The notes below the pieces were generated by a model that worked only from the letters and a program-made list of their open reading frames with translations, ran no database searches and was not told where the DNA came from. Below are positions 1 to 7,868 of a DNA stretch of 64,000 nt, in pieces. Source of the DNA: an uncultured Collinsella sp. (GTDB lineage Bacteria; Actinomycetota; Coriobacteriia; Coriobacteriales; Coriobacteriaceae); assembly GCA_900752215.1 (NCBI GenBank), contig CAADUO010000030.1, positions 22,007 to 86,006 of the forward strand, given 5' to 3'. A program made the position numbers and the translations under genes. Within the stretch, counting starts at the first letter, position 1. The number at the start of each line of letters is the position of its first letter.

Positions 1-320
1 GCAGTTTATCAGGTTAATTAGCTTGTTTTGATCCGCCTGCTCGATAGGAAATGAGCATTGACGGCTTCGATACTCCTTTGCTTTTCAGCTTGGAATTTGG
101 ATGCTCGTTGAACTTCCGGAGGGGAGCGTTTTATTAAGCTATCGAGATTCTGGGCAGGAGCTCTCACCGGTCTTCGATAGTGGGACCAGCTTAATTTGCG
201 ACACAGTGTGTCACGAATTGGAGTAGTCGTTGGGTGTCCTTCAATGGCTAGTCATACAAGAACGTCCAAGTGCCGGATTTTGTCATTTAGAGTCGTCCCT
301 AACGACTATTCTGGAGGGTC
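1..320. other. Gene-poor, relatively AT-rich stretch
   Basis: I find no credible gene here. The only reading frames are short, lack a ribosome binding site and resemble nothing known. A short stem (AGTCGT/ACGACT, about 293-309) and a degenerate partial copy (248-267) of the palindrome at 24867-24924 are visible, so this looks like decayed intergenic repeat sequence rather than coding DNA. Confidence 0.5.
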
Positions 321-340
321 GTGGTCAAAAAAGGGCAAAT

Positions 341-382
341 ATGAGTATTGTTGCCATTGTGGTTGCATTAATTTTGCTATAA
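341..382 (+). CDS. Possible 13-residue hydrophobic micropeptide
   Basis: ATG 341 follows AAGGGCAAAT and opens a 13-codon frame ending in TAA. The peptide begins MSIVAIVVALI and is almost wholly aliphatic. It aligns with the first residues of the convergent minus-strand frame at 377-529, which shares the upstream 20 bp. It is far below normal gene length. It is listed because the start context is duplicated in inverted orientation, which suggests the pair once shared a function such as a type I toxin-like membrane peptide. No evidence of translation is available. Confidence 0.2.
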   Translation: MSIVAIVVALILL

Positions 383-529
383 AAAGTAGCTCCTGATGAG
401 ATTTGTTCCCATTAGGGCAACTTTTATTGAACATATGAGGAGAAATAGTGTCATCTGTGGGCGCATGGGACGTCGAATAGTTCCTGAAATGATCAAAATC
501 GCTGCTACTAAACAGGTAGCAGTACTCAT
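377..529 (-). CDS. Possible 50-residue hydrophobic peptide
   Basis: The minus-strand frame starts at ATG 529, directly after AAGGGCAAAT, and ends at TAG 377. It encodes 50 residues. An N-terminal hydrophobic stretch (residues 5-17) is followed by a short basic patch (about residues 18-24) and a second hydrophobic run near residues 25-40, consistent with one or two membrane segments. The first 13 residues resemble the convergent plus-strand micropeptide. No family is recognised. A type I toxin, a decayed gene or chance coding in a repeat are all possible. Confidence 0.3.
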   Translation of the reverse strand: MSTATCLVAAILIISGTIRRPMRPQMTLFLLICSIKVALMGTNLIRSYFL

Positions 530-639
530 ATTTGCCCTTTTTTGACCACAGCCCTCTCGGAAACTCTTTCCCGAGGCATCAAACAGCCATAATCCAAAGG
601 TCGCCTCAAACAATTTGCCGGTTAAGAGCGTCCATGGCT

Positions 640-715
640 ACCCAAAAGCTGTACGCCAGCATCCAAAGATGTCGAAAAATGTCGACTTTGGATGCTGGCG
701 TACATGTTTGGGTCG
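640..715. repeat. Long near-perfect palindrome downstream of glutaredoxin gene
   Basis: Arms 651-668 and 686-703 are perfect 18-bp inverted repeats, and pairing continues outward imperfectly through CCCAAA/TTTGGG to about 640-715. The 17-nt loop contains a direct repeat of ATGTCGA. It lies 35 bp beyond the glutaredoxin stop, so it could act as that gene's 3' hairpin. The length is greater than a normal terminator and no clear T-run follows. Confidence 0.6.
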
Positions 716-749
716 TATGGGTTGGGGCGAGTCGGTCGCAACGCGAGTG

Positions 750-995
750 CTAGAGCAGGTTCTCCTGTACCCATGCGATGATGTCACTCGATTCGTAGAG
801 TGGCTTGCCGTCGATGAACAGGCAGGGAACCTGGCGCTTTCCGCCGACGGCGATGAGTGTCTGTTCGGCATCGGAGTCGGTTGAGATGTTGCGCTCGGGA
901 ATGGTCACGCCGTTATCGGCCAGAAAGCGCTTGACCTTTATGCAATACGGGCAGCCGGTCATAACGTAGAGCACGAGCTCATGATTAGTAGCCAT
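750..995 (-). CDS. Glutaredoxin-family thiol oxidoreductase
   Basis: This is an 81-residue thioredoxin-fold protein with the CPYC redox pair at residues 15-18 after the first beta strand, and a VP (cis-proline) segment in QVPCLF that forms the substrate groove. That is the classical dithiol glutaredoxin layout, so it probably reduces disulfides or glutathionyl-type mixed disulfides in the cytoplasm. I chose ATG 995, preceded by TTGGAGACCC, over an upstream in-frame ATG at 1034 that has no Shine-Dalgarno. It is transcribed in the same direction as the XRE/TipAS regulator 51 bp upstream, so the two may share a message. The usual reductant in Actinobacteria could be mycothiol or thioredoxin reductase; this is not visible here. 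Confidence 0.85.
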   Translation of the reverse strand: MATNHELVLYVMTGCPYCIKVKRFLADNGVTIPERNISTDSDAEQTLIAVGGKRQVPCLFIDGKPLYESSDIIAWVQENLL

Positions 996-1046
996 GGGTC
1001 TCCAATCGGTTGAGGTTTCGATTGAAATACCCAAAGCAGCCGCGGC

Positions 1047-1874
1047 CTATGCGCGCGTCAACGACGACTCGATGGCCTGGACCAGAAACGCCGTGGCTCC
1101 GGTGCCGCAGGGCTTGTCGTAGTGGTCAACAAAGCGCTGATCGGCAAGATAGCCGTGGGCGAGGCCCAGGTATGCTTCGTCTTGGGGCTCGTGTCCCCAG
1201 TTAAGGGCAATCCATCGACGGTGCATTGCGACAAGTTTGTGGGCCTCGTTGCTCTCTGGGTCGCCAATGCCCATGGCAATCGAAAGCTGGCCCAGAACAG
1301 CGCGTTCAAGTTCCTTCATGTCGTTCCATGTCTCGGGGTCCATGTCCAGCAGCGCTTCATTTGCTGCATCGATAGCCTCATCGCCATAGCGTGCCCGCGC
1401 TTCGGCGCCGTAGCGCTCCTCGTTTTCCTGCACGGTGCGCCAGCGCTCCAGTTGCGGCAGGACGGCGCCCATGAGCGAGACGGCTTCGTCGAGCGACATG
1501 CCGGTGTTTTGCGCCAGCCGCGGGGCGCAATCCTCAATCATCGCCTCCATGGTGGTGTCGTAGGTGTACTTGCCGTGGTCGTAGCACCACTTGCAGTAAT
1601 GGTCGGTCGTGGCGCCCGTGGCATCGGTGCCGCAGTCGTCGGGCGTGAGTATCATGCCGCAGCTCTGGCAATAATGCTCGGGCATTTCGAGCAGGTGGGA
1701 CAACGGCTCTCCGGTTACGGCGGCAATGAGCTTCATCATGTCGATGCCCGGGGTGACCTCGTCGCGCTCCCAACGGCTGACGGCTTGGCGTGTGACGAAG
1801 AGTTTGGCGGCGAGCTGCTCTTGGGTAAGGTGATGGGCGCGACGGATGGCAATGAGCTTTTCTGCAAAGGCCAT
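1047..1874 (-). CDS. XRE-type regulator with zinc ribbon and TipAS-like C-terminal domain
   Basis: The 275-residue protein has three parts. Residues 5-60 are a Cro/CI-type helix-turn-helix (LTQEQLAAKL, then QAVSRWERD). Residues 69-97 carry two CxxC pairs (C69/C72, C94/C97), which look like a small zinc ribbon. Residues about 150-275 resemble TipAS, the antibiotic-sensing domain of MerR-type TipA proteins (W, RYG, W, RF and YD landmarks, ending FLVQAIES). TipAS domains bind thiopeptides and other cyclic ligands. The inference is a ligand-responsive repressor with an unusual XRE DNA-binding module. AAAGGAG precedes ATG 1874. It is divergent from trmO, with about 140 bp between them for regulation. 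Confidence 0.7.
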   Translation of the reverse strand: MAFAEKLIAIRRAHHLTQEQLAAKLFVTRQAVSRWERDEVTPGIDMMKLIAAVTGEPLSHLLEMPEHYCQSCGMILTPDDCGTDATGATTDHYCKWCYDHGKYTYDTTMEAMIEDCAPRLAQNTGMSLDEAVSLMGAVLPQLERWRTVQENEERYGAEARARYGDEAIDAANEALLDMDPETWNDMKELERAVLGQLSIAMGIGDPESNEAHKLVAMHRRWIALNWGHEPQDEAYLGLAHGYLADQRFVDHYDKPCGTGATAFLVQAIESSLTRA

Positions 1875-2015
1875 AGTGGCTCCTTTCTGCTGGTTGATGG
1901 CTTAAGCATACGCGGCGGCAGGCGCCCTTCCAAGCAACCGTTGGTTGCACGACAGGAGTCCACGGCGAAGAATTGCGCGCAACGCCCCACGCCTCCATGC
2001 CGTACAATGACCGGC

Positions 2016-2753
2016 ATGGAACCTATTGCACACATACATACCGACCTGCCGCAGAAGTTCGGCATTCCGCGCAACAGCTTTTTGGCGCCTCATCTGCAGG
2101 GACGCATCGTTTTTGAGCCGGAATTTGCCTCCAATGCAGCGGTTGAGGGTCTGGACTCCTTCTCTCACCTGTGGCTGCTGTGGCGCTTCGAAAACGGAAC
2201 GCCCGGCGGCACGGCTAAGGACATAGCCGCCGATGCCAAAACGCAGGACAGGTCCGGTACCAACGCAAAATGGTCGAAGACCGTGCGTCCGCCGCGCCTG
2301 GGTGGAGCCGAGCGTGTGGGCGTCTTTGCCACGCGCAGCCCGTTTCGCCCTAATCCCATCGGTCTCACCTGCGTCAAGCTCGATCGTGTCGAGCTCACCG
2401 ACGATGGCCCCATCATCTATGTGCTGGGGGCCGATCTGCGCGACGGCACGCCCATCTACGACATTAAGCCCTACATTCCGTTTGCGGACTGCCACTCGGA
2501 TGCGACCGGCGGCTGGATCGAGGATGCTCCGTGGCAAGAGCTCGATGTTAAGTTTCCGCAAGCACTGCAGGATATGGTCCCGCCCGCAAAGCTCCCCGGC
2601 TTGGTCGAGGTTCTACGCCAAGATCCGCGCCGCGCGGGCAGCAAGCACGAACCAAACCGCGTCTACCATCTGGCCTACGCCGGGCTCGACATATCGTTTA
2701 CGGTCGACGAAACCCAGCTAACCGTAGTCGCCGTCAACGACGCGCAAGACTAA
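2016..2753 (+). CDS. trmO: tRNA (N6-threonylcarbamoyladenosine-37) methyltransferase-like protein TrmO
   Basis: This 245-residue protein is of the TsaA/VirR-like fold. The signature ERVGVFATRSPFRPNPIGLT is the SAM-binding core of TrmO, which in E. coli methylates t6A37 of tRNA-Thr(GGU) to m6t6A. Length matches the family (about 235). A TACAAT -10 box lies at 2003-2008. That would put the transcript start at about 2015 and make ATG 2016 effectively leaderless; ATG 2007 overlaps the -10 and is unlikely. No Shine-Dalgarno is visible. A much longer in-frame upstream reading frame is antisense to the XRE regulator and is spurious. Confidence 0.85.
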   Translation: MEPIAHIHTDLPQKFGIPRNSFLAPHLQGRIVFEPEFASNAAVEGLDSFSHLWLLWRFENGTPGGTAKDIAADAKTQDRSGTNAKWSKTVRPPRLGGAERVGVFATRSPFRPNPIGLTCVKLDRVELTDDGPIIYVLGADLRDGTPIYDIKPYIPFADCHSDATGGWIEDAPWQELDVKFPQALQDMVPPAKLPGLVEVLRQDPRRAGSKHEPNRVYHLAYAGLDISFTVDETQLTVVAVNDAQD

Positions 2754-2861
2754 CCATCCGTCCGTATCCGTCAAAAACAACGCCAAACCCCATGCCAAAA
2801 CCGCCCACGCTGGTGGACAATAACGCCTATCGAAACAGTCTACTTTGCATGGGAGCTCAGC

Positions 2862-4076
2862 ATGAAATACGACTTTAGCTCGCTTATCGACCGCCACGGC
2901 ATGGACTCCATCGCCGTTGACTCCTGGGGCGAGATCCCCGGTATGGCTCCGAACGCACCCGACGAGGGCTTCGACCGCATTCCCATGTGGGTGGCCGACA
3001 TGAATTTTGCCACGGTGCCCACGGTCCAGGAGTACATCATTCAGCGCGCTCAGCATCCCATGTTTGGCTACTTTAACCCGCGCGCCGAGTACTTCGACCG
3101 CATCATCGAATGGCAGAGCCGCCGCAATGGCGTCGAGGGCCTGCGCCCTGAACATATCGGCTACGAAAACGGCGTGCTGGGCGGTGTCGTGTCGACACTG
3201 CGTGCGTATGTTCAGCCGGGCGATGCGGTGCTGGTCCACAGCCCCACCTACATCGGCTTTACCAAGTCCATTGAGGCCGCGGGCTATCGTATTGTCCACA
3301 GCCCGCTTAAGCTCGACGACCAGGGCGTGTGGCGTATGGACTTTGAGGACATGGAGCACAAGCTCGCCCAAAACCACATCCATGCCGCGGTGTTCTGCTC
3401 GCCGCACAATCCCTGCGGCCGCGTATGGGAGCGTGACGAGATCGAGCGCGCCATGGACATCTATCGTCAGCACGATTGCGTGGTGATCTCGGACGAGATT
3501 TGGTCCGATATCATCCTGCCGGGCCACAAGCATATCCCGACGCAGTCGGTGAGCGAGGATGCTCGCATGCGCACGGTTGCCCTCTACGCGCCCAGCAAGA
3601 CGTTCAACCTGGCGGGCCTGGTCGGCAGCTACCACATCATCTATAACGAGACGCTGCGCGACCGCGTGTGCGCCGTGTCCAACAAGACCCACTACAACGA
3701 GATGAATGTCCTCTCCATGCATGCGCTTATCGGTGCCTACCAGCCGCAGGGCTATGAGTGGGTGGACGAGCTCAATCAGGTGCTTGCCGGCAATATCGAG
3801 TACTTCTGCAATTACGTGGACGAGCATTTTGAGGGCGTGTCCTATTCGCGTCCGCAGGGCACGTACATGGTGTTTCTGGACTGCACCGAGTGGTGCCGCG
3901 AGCATGGCTGCGATATTCAGTGGTTGCTCGACGAGGGGGCGCGCGTGGGCGTGGGGTATCAGGACGGCCGTCCGTTTCACGGACCCTGCCACATTCGCGT
4001 GAATCTGGCGCTGCCGCTTTCGCGCGTAAAGGAAGCGTGCGACCGCCTGGACCGCTACGTTTTTAATGCACGGTAA
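2862..4076 (+). CDS. MalY/PatB-type PLP-dependent C-S lyase (aminotransferase class I/II fold)
   Basis: The 404-residue protein is a fold-type I PLP enzyme of the MalY/PatB subgroup, shown by N-terminal PMWVADMNF, SPHNPCGRVW, SDEIWSDI and the PLP lysine at K246 in APSKTFNLAG. Members are cystathionine beta-lyases that release homocysteine or thiols from cysteine S-conjugates; some also act as transcriptional modulators. The expected product here is a cytoplasmic beta-lyase in methionine or sulfur metabolism. GGGAGCTC precedes ATG 2862. It is a single gene, followed by a GC-rich stem-loop at 4091-4124. True substrates cannot be read from sequence. Confidence 0.85.
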   Translation: MKYDFSSLIDRHGMDSIAVDSWGEIPGMAPNAPDEGFDRIPMWVADMNFATVPTVQEYIIQRAQHPMFGYFNPRAEYFDRIIEWQSRRNGVEGLRPEHIGYENGVLGGVVSTLRAYVQPGDAVLVHSPTYIGFTKSIEAAGYRIVHSPLKLDDQGVWRMDFEDMEHKLAQNHIHAAVFCSPHNPCGRVWERDEIERAMDIYRQHDCVVISDEIWSDIILPGHKHIPTQSVSEDARMRTVALYAPSKTFNLAGLVGSYHIIYNETLRDRVCAVSNKTHYNEMNVLSMHALIGAYQPQGYEWVDELNQVLAGNIEYFCNYVDEHFEGVSYSRPQGTYMVFLDCTEWCREHGCDIQWLLDEGARVGVGYQDGRPFHGPCHIRVNLALPLSRVKEACDRLDRYVFNAR

Positions 4077-4090
4077 GCGGGCGATGCATA

Positions 4091-4124
4091 CGGGGCCTTC
4101 TGCCGCGTCGGCCGGAAGGCCCCG
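4091..4124 (+). terminator. GC-rich stem-loop after the C-S lyase gene
   Basis: CGGGGCCTTC (4091-4100) pairs with GAAGGCCCCG (4115-4124), a 10-bp stem with a 14-nt loop starting 14 bp after the stop. No T-run follows, so it is at best a weak intrinsic terminator or an RNA-stabilising hairpin. Confidence 0.45.
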
Positions 4125-4219
4125 CATGGTAATGCGTCTGTAACCATTGGGCTCTCGAGTGGTTTCATTTGCTATTCTTTTTAGCATTTCAGTCTGTAAA
4201 CAGGATCGTCTGGAGCTCG

Positions 4220-5089
4220 ATGAAAAGACCCCGTCGCTCGGTTGCCATATCGTTGTTTGTTGCGCTTGCGGTAGCGTGCGCCTTTGTCGTAGCGATAGCT
4301 GGCTGTTTTGGGCGTAATGACGAAGCCTCGACGTCTGCATTAGAAGGCCTGGACGCCTCGCGGGCCAAAGACGACAACCTTAAGACGCTCAACGTCGGCA
4401 GCGACCTCTATCCACCGTTTGTGTATACCGACGAGTACGGCGATATCGTTGGCCTGGATGTCGAGATATTGACCGAGGCTTTGGCCCGCATTGGTTACAA
4501 GCCAAAGTACCAGCTGATCGATTGGGAAAAGAAGAACGAGCTACTGGCGAGCGGCGAGCTCGATTGCGTCATGGGCAGCTTTAGCATGACGGGTCGCGAA
4601 AACGAGTATCGTTGGGCCGGCCCGTACCTTGCGAGCCGCCAGGTGGTCGCGGTCGATCCCCAGAGCGATATCTACACGCTTGCCGATCTTGAGGATAAGG
4701 TCGTGGCGGTCCAGTCCACCACCAAGCCCGAGGACATTTTGCTCAATCATACAAATGAAAACGTTCCGCAGATCAAAGAGCTCTACTGCTTTTCGGACCG
4801 TTCGTATCTGAACCCGGCGCTCGTCGAGGGTCTGGTCGACGCCATCGCCGCGCATGAGTCCTCGCTGCTCACCTACGAAAAAGACTATGGCGTAACGTAT
4901 CGCATTTTGGATGAGCCGCTGCTAGAGGTTGGTTTGGGCACCGCTTTCGATATCAACGATACGCGTGGCATCGACGTTAAGCTCACTCATGCCTACCAAG
5001 AAATGCTTGTCGATGGCACCATGGAACGTCTGGTGTCAAAGTACTTTGATGACCCTTCGCCATTTTTGAATATGGAGGGCCTGTCATGA
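4220..5089 (+). CDS. Family-3 solute-binding lipoprotein, partner of the downstream sensor kinase
   Basis: The 289-residue protein has a basic N-terminus, a hydrophobic core and a lipobox AIAGC with the lipidated Cys at 29. The rest is an SBP_bac_3 domain (NVGSDLYPPFVYTDEYGDIVGLDVEI, then MTGRENEYRWAGPY) as in polar amino-acid binding proteins. No ABC permease is adjacent. Its TGA overlaps the ATG of the hybrid kinase by 4 bp, so the pair is translationally coupled. The likely role is a membrane-anchored ligand receptor feeding that kinase rather than a transporter subunit. ATG 4220 follows GGAGCTCG; the longer frame from 4169 would disrupt the signal peptide. Confidence 0.8.
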   Translation: MKRPRRSVAISLFVALAVACAFVVAIAGCFGRNDEASTSALEGLDASRAKDDNLKTLNVGSDLYPPFVYTDEYGDIVGLDVEILTEALARIGYKPKYQLIDWEKKNELLASGELDCVMGSFSMTGRENEYRWAGPYLASRQVVAVDPQSDIYTLADLEDKVVAVQSTTKPEDILLNHTNENVPQIKELYCFSDRSYLNPALVEGLVDAIAAHESSLLTYEKDYGVTYRILDEPLLEVGLGTAFDINDTRGIDVKLTHAYQEMLVDGTMERLVSKYFDDPSPFLNMEGLS

Positions 5090-7278
5090 TCGATGCGCCC
5101 GACCACGCCGCTCAGGGGCGGGGCAATCGTTCGACAGGGGCATGGCTCCTTGTCGCCCTGCTGGGGATAGCGCTCTCGGTTGTTGCCGGCATGATGAGCT
5201 ACGGCTACACGACAGCTCAGGCCGAGCAGCGCTTTGCCGACGTTGTCGATTACGTGGCGACGCAGAGCCTTTCCTACGATGCATTCAATAGCGCCTATAC
5301 GACCAAAAACCTGATTCGCGTTATGGAGATCGCCGGAGAGACAGCGCGCGATATTGAGCGCGACGGTTCGGTGGATAACGCCATGCTGGAGCAATATGCC
5401 GACCAGTTCAACGTGAGCGCACTGATCGTGACGGACGCATCGGGCAATTTGGTGTCCGAATCCTCGACGGATGGCGTGGGCTACGAGTCGCTCGCTACGT
5501 ATCTCAAGGAAGCACCCGTGCTGGAGGTGGCAGCCCATCCGCTTAAGTCCTATACCGCCCGCATTACGCTTTCGGATGATTCGGTTGCAGACATTGGTTG
5601 CGTGACCCGGCAAGATGGCGAGGGCATCGTTATCGCGGTCAGGCATCAGAGCGCGAAGGCAGTTGCAAGCAATACGCTCAAACTGCAGAGCCTGCTCGGT
5701 GGTTATGAGACCATCGACAGTGGCAATATCGTGATCGAAAGCGATGGCAAAGTCGTTGCGACCAATGCCGTTGAACCCACCATATTGGGCGTATTCAATC
5801 TGCCTGCAACGGATGTCTTTATTGTCGACGGTATTAAGGATCGATGCCTGCCCGGCAAAGTCCGACTGGTCAACGCCAGCGGCGAGTGGTATTTGGGCAC
5901 ATTTGGAAAAGCGCGCGGGTTCTACGTGTACACCTATGCCTCGGCGCGGCGCTACTTTGAGGTCGTCGCGGCTGTTGCTGCCGGCGTGCTGGTGCTCTAC
6001 AGCGGTGTTATAGCCGTTGTTGTGATGGTGCGTCGCCGCGCTGATCGTCGACGTTTGACGGACTTGCTGCAGCAGGAGCGCGACTATGGCGACAAGCTGG
6101 CAAAGGCAGCGCGTGAGGCCTCGTCTGCCAACTCGGCAAAGACGGAGTTTTTGCGTCGCATGAGCCACGATTTGCGCACGCCCATCAACGGCATTCGCGG
6201 TATGGTTGAGGTCGGCGATGCCAATGCGGACGATCTTCAAAAGCAGACCGAGTGCCGCTCAAAGATCTGGACGGCATCGGGACTGCTGCTCGACCTTGCC
6301 AACGAGGCCCTGGATATGAGTCGCCTGGAGAGCGGGCAGGTCGATCTGGAGCTTGTTCCCACAAACTTGGTGACCCTCAACCACGAGGTGCGCGATATTC
6401 TGGAGCGCCAGGCCGAGGAGCGTCTGGTGACAATTATCTGCGACCAGCAGACGCTTGATCATCCCTATGTGCGGGTGAGCGTGACGCACCTCAAGCGCTT
6501 GTTGCTCAATATTGCCGGCAATGCCGTCAAGTACAACCGCCAGGGCGGCTATGTTCGCCTGGTGTGCCGCGAGGTGGAGCCAGCGGATGGCGTCCCCGTC
6601 TATGAATACACGATCGCCGACAACGGTATTGGCATGAGCGAGGAGTTCCAACAGCGCCTCTACGAGCCGTTTTGCCGTGAGGAGCAACAGGTGGAAGGCG
6701 CTTCATCGGGAACTGGCCTGGGCGCGCCTATCGCAAAACAGTTGGTCGAGCTTATGGGCGGAACCATGAGCTTTACGAGCGTCTTGGGGCAGGGGACGAC
6801 GTTTACCATCCGCCTGCCGTTCGAGAAGTGCGACCGCTCCGAGATTCCTCAGGCAGTTCGCGTAGATGCGGGCGACGGCGATGCGTTCCAGGGCCTGCGC
6901 GTTTTGCTCGTAGAGGATAACGATCTGAATGCCGAGATCGCGCAGTTTACGCTCAGCCGTGCCGGTGCCGTCGTGACGCATGCTAAGGATGGCGAGTCTG
7001 CCGTCGAGATGTTTGCCGCGAGCGTGCCGTACGAGTACGACGTGGTGTTGATGGACATCATGATGCCCGGTATCGACGGCCTTGAGGCCACGCGTCGAAT
7101 TCGAACACTCGATCGCGAGGATGCCGCGACTACGCCGATTATCGCCGTGAGTGCCAACGCCTTTGCCGACGACCGCAGGCTTTCGCGTGAGGCGGGCATG
7201 GACGCGCACCTGAGTAAACCCGTGAGTTCGCAGGAGCTCGTTGAGGTGTTAGCGCACATCGCCGCCGACGCTTCATAA
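5086..7278 (+). CDS. Hybrid sensor histidine kinase with receiver domain
   Basis: The 730-residue inner-membrane protein has transmembrane helices near residues 20-43 and 288-312 enclosing a roughly 240-residue extracytoplasmic sensor domain. A coiled linker is followed by HisKA with the phospho-acceptor H361 in FLRRMSHDLRTPINGI, HATPase_c with N-box NAVKYN and DNGIGMS, and a C-terminal receiver with phospho-acceptor D657 in VVLMDIMMPGIDG. There is no HPt or output domain, so the phosphoryl group must pass to a partner encoded elsewhere. It overlaps the upstream binding lipoprotein by 4 bp, indicating a two-protein receptor. Its cytoplasmic half resembles that of the kinase at 7869-10679. Confidence 0.88.
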   Translation: MIDAPDHAAQGRGNRSTGAWLLVALLGIALSVVAGMMSYGYTTAQAEQRFADVVDYVATQSLSYDAFNSAYTTKNLIRVMEIAGETARDIERDGSVDNAMLEQYADQFNVSALIVTDASGNLVSESSTDGVGYESLATYLKEAPVLEVAAHPLKSYTARITLSDDSVADIGCVTRQDGEGIVIAVRHQSAKAVASNTLKLQSLLGGYETIDSGNIVIESDGKVVATNAVEPTILGVFNLPATDVFIVDGIKDRCLPGKVRLVNASGEWYLGTFGKARGFYVYTYASARRYFEVVAAVAAGVLVLYSGVIAVVVMVRRRADRRRLTDLLQQERDYGDKLAKAAREASSANSAKTEFLRRMSHDLRTPINGIRGMVEVGDANADDLQKQTECRSKIWTASGLLLDLANEALDMSRLESGQVDLELVPTNLVTLNHEVRDILERQAEERLVTIICDQQTLDHPYVRVSVTHLKRLLLNIAGNAVKYNRQGGYVRLVCREVEPADGVPVYEYTIADNGIGMSEEFQQRLYEPFCREEQQVEGASSGTGLGAPIAKQLVELMGGTMSFTSVLGQGTTFTIRLPFEKCDRSEIPQAVRVDAGDGDAFQGLRVLLVEDNDLNAEIAQFTLSRAGAVVTHAKDGESAVEMFAASVPYEYDVVLMDIMMPGIDGLEATRRIRTLDREDAATTPIIAVSANAFADDRRLSREAGMDAHLSKPVSSQELVEVLAHIAADAS

Positions 7279-7280
7279 GC

Positions 7281-7320
7281 ATAGGGCCCGGTTCCAAGGT
7301 GGGTTGGAACCGGGCCCTAT
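7281..7320. terminator. Bidirectional terminator between convergent genes
   Basis: ATAGGGCCCGGTTCCA (7281-7296) pairs perfectly with TGGAACCGGGCCCTAT (7305-7320), a 16-bp stem with an 8-nt loop. It lies 3 bp after the kinase stop and 28 bp from the convergent flavin protein's stop, so it can serve both. Confidence 0.85.
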
Positions 7321-7348
7321 TGCTATTTGTGAGGTCTGCTCTTGAGGC

Positions 7349-7828
7349 TTATTTTTCCTGAATCTGCTTACCGCAAAGATGCTCAATCGTAATCTCGTAG
7401 AGCTGGACGCCCTTAATGTCCTTGGCGATTTCCTCTTCGACTTCTTCGGCAGAAGGGTAGTACTTAAGGGCGAGCTGGCGGACTTTGTCCTCGATAAACG
7501 CGGGGGTGTCATTCGCCAGGCGACAACGGCCAAAGACGACGGTGCTCATAACGTAGGGAGCCCAGTCGCCGTCCTGGTACCACTCGTTGCCGTAAACGGT
7601 AAAGCAGACCTTGTCATCGCGCTTGAGTGCGTCGACCTTGTGGCCGGCTTTGGCGCCATGGAAATAAATCTTGTCGTGCTCGGCGTCAAAGAAGTAGTTG
7701 ACGGGAATGGCGTACGGGTAGCCATCGTCACCGTTGACGGCAAAGACGCCGCGCTTGCAGGTGGCGAGCAGTTTACGCGCTTCCTCGTCGGTGATGGCGC
7801 GTTTCTTTCGACGTAAGGGCCTAAACAT
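7349..7828 (-). CDS. Pyridoxamine 5'-phosphate oxidase-fold flavin protein (NimA-like)
   Basis: The 159-residue protein has the split-barrel FMN-binding signature of the NimA/PPOX-like group: an N-terminal helix, GYPYAIPVNYFFD, IYFHGAKAGHK, then CFTVYG. Family members bind flavin or heme; some reduce 5-nitroimidazoles, and most have unknown physiological substrates. AAAGGAAG lies upstream of ATG 7828. It follows the hybrid kinase gene 7869-10679 by 40 bp on the same strand and may be co-transcribed. Nitroimidazole reduction or resistance is not demonstrable from sequence. Confidence 0.75.
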   Translation of the reverse strand: MFRPLRRKKRAITDEEARKLLATCKRGVFAVNGDDGYPYAIPVNYFFDAEHDKIYFHGAKAGHKVDALKRDDKVCFTVYGNEWYQDGDWAPYVMSTVVFGRCRLANDTPAFIEDKVRQLALKYYPSAEEVEEEIAKDIKGVQLYEITIEHLCGKQIQEK

Positions 7829-7868
7829 CGTTGGCTTCCTTTCTGGTCGTGCGTGGTTGCTGCAAAAA

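Larger units (their letters stand above)
321..549. repeat. 229-bp element with 27-bp perfect terminal inverted repeats
   Basis: Positions 321-347 and 523-549 are perfect 27-bp inverted repeats. Similarity continues inward for about 30 bp at roughly 60% identity, so the arms look like diverged copies of one longer unit. Each arm contains an AAGGGC Shine-Dalgarno-like run followed by an ATG (341 on plus, 529 on minus) opening a short hydrophobic reading frame. The two frames converge and overlap by a few bases. It may be a MITE-like repeat or a tiny-peptide gene pair; nothing in the window supplies a transposase for it. Confidence 0.6.

Noticed and set aside
532..884. Short plus-strand frames around the palindrome at 640-715 and over the glutaredoxin gene
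   Set aside because: No ribosome sites, no similarity to anything known, and partly antisense to the glutaredoxin gene.
1122..2006. Long plus-strand frame upstream of and in frame with trmO
   Set aside because: It is antisense to the XRE/TipAS gene, has no recognisable domains, and the promoter -10 at 2003-2008 lies inside it.
2718..4340. 540-codon minus-strand frame over the C-S lyase gene
   Set aside because: It is a shadow of a clearly real PLP enzyme gene, caused by high GC third positions.
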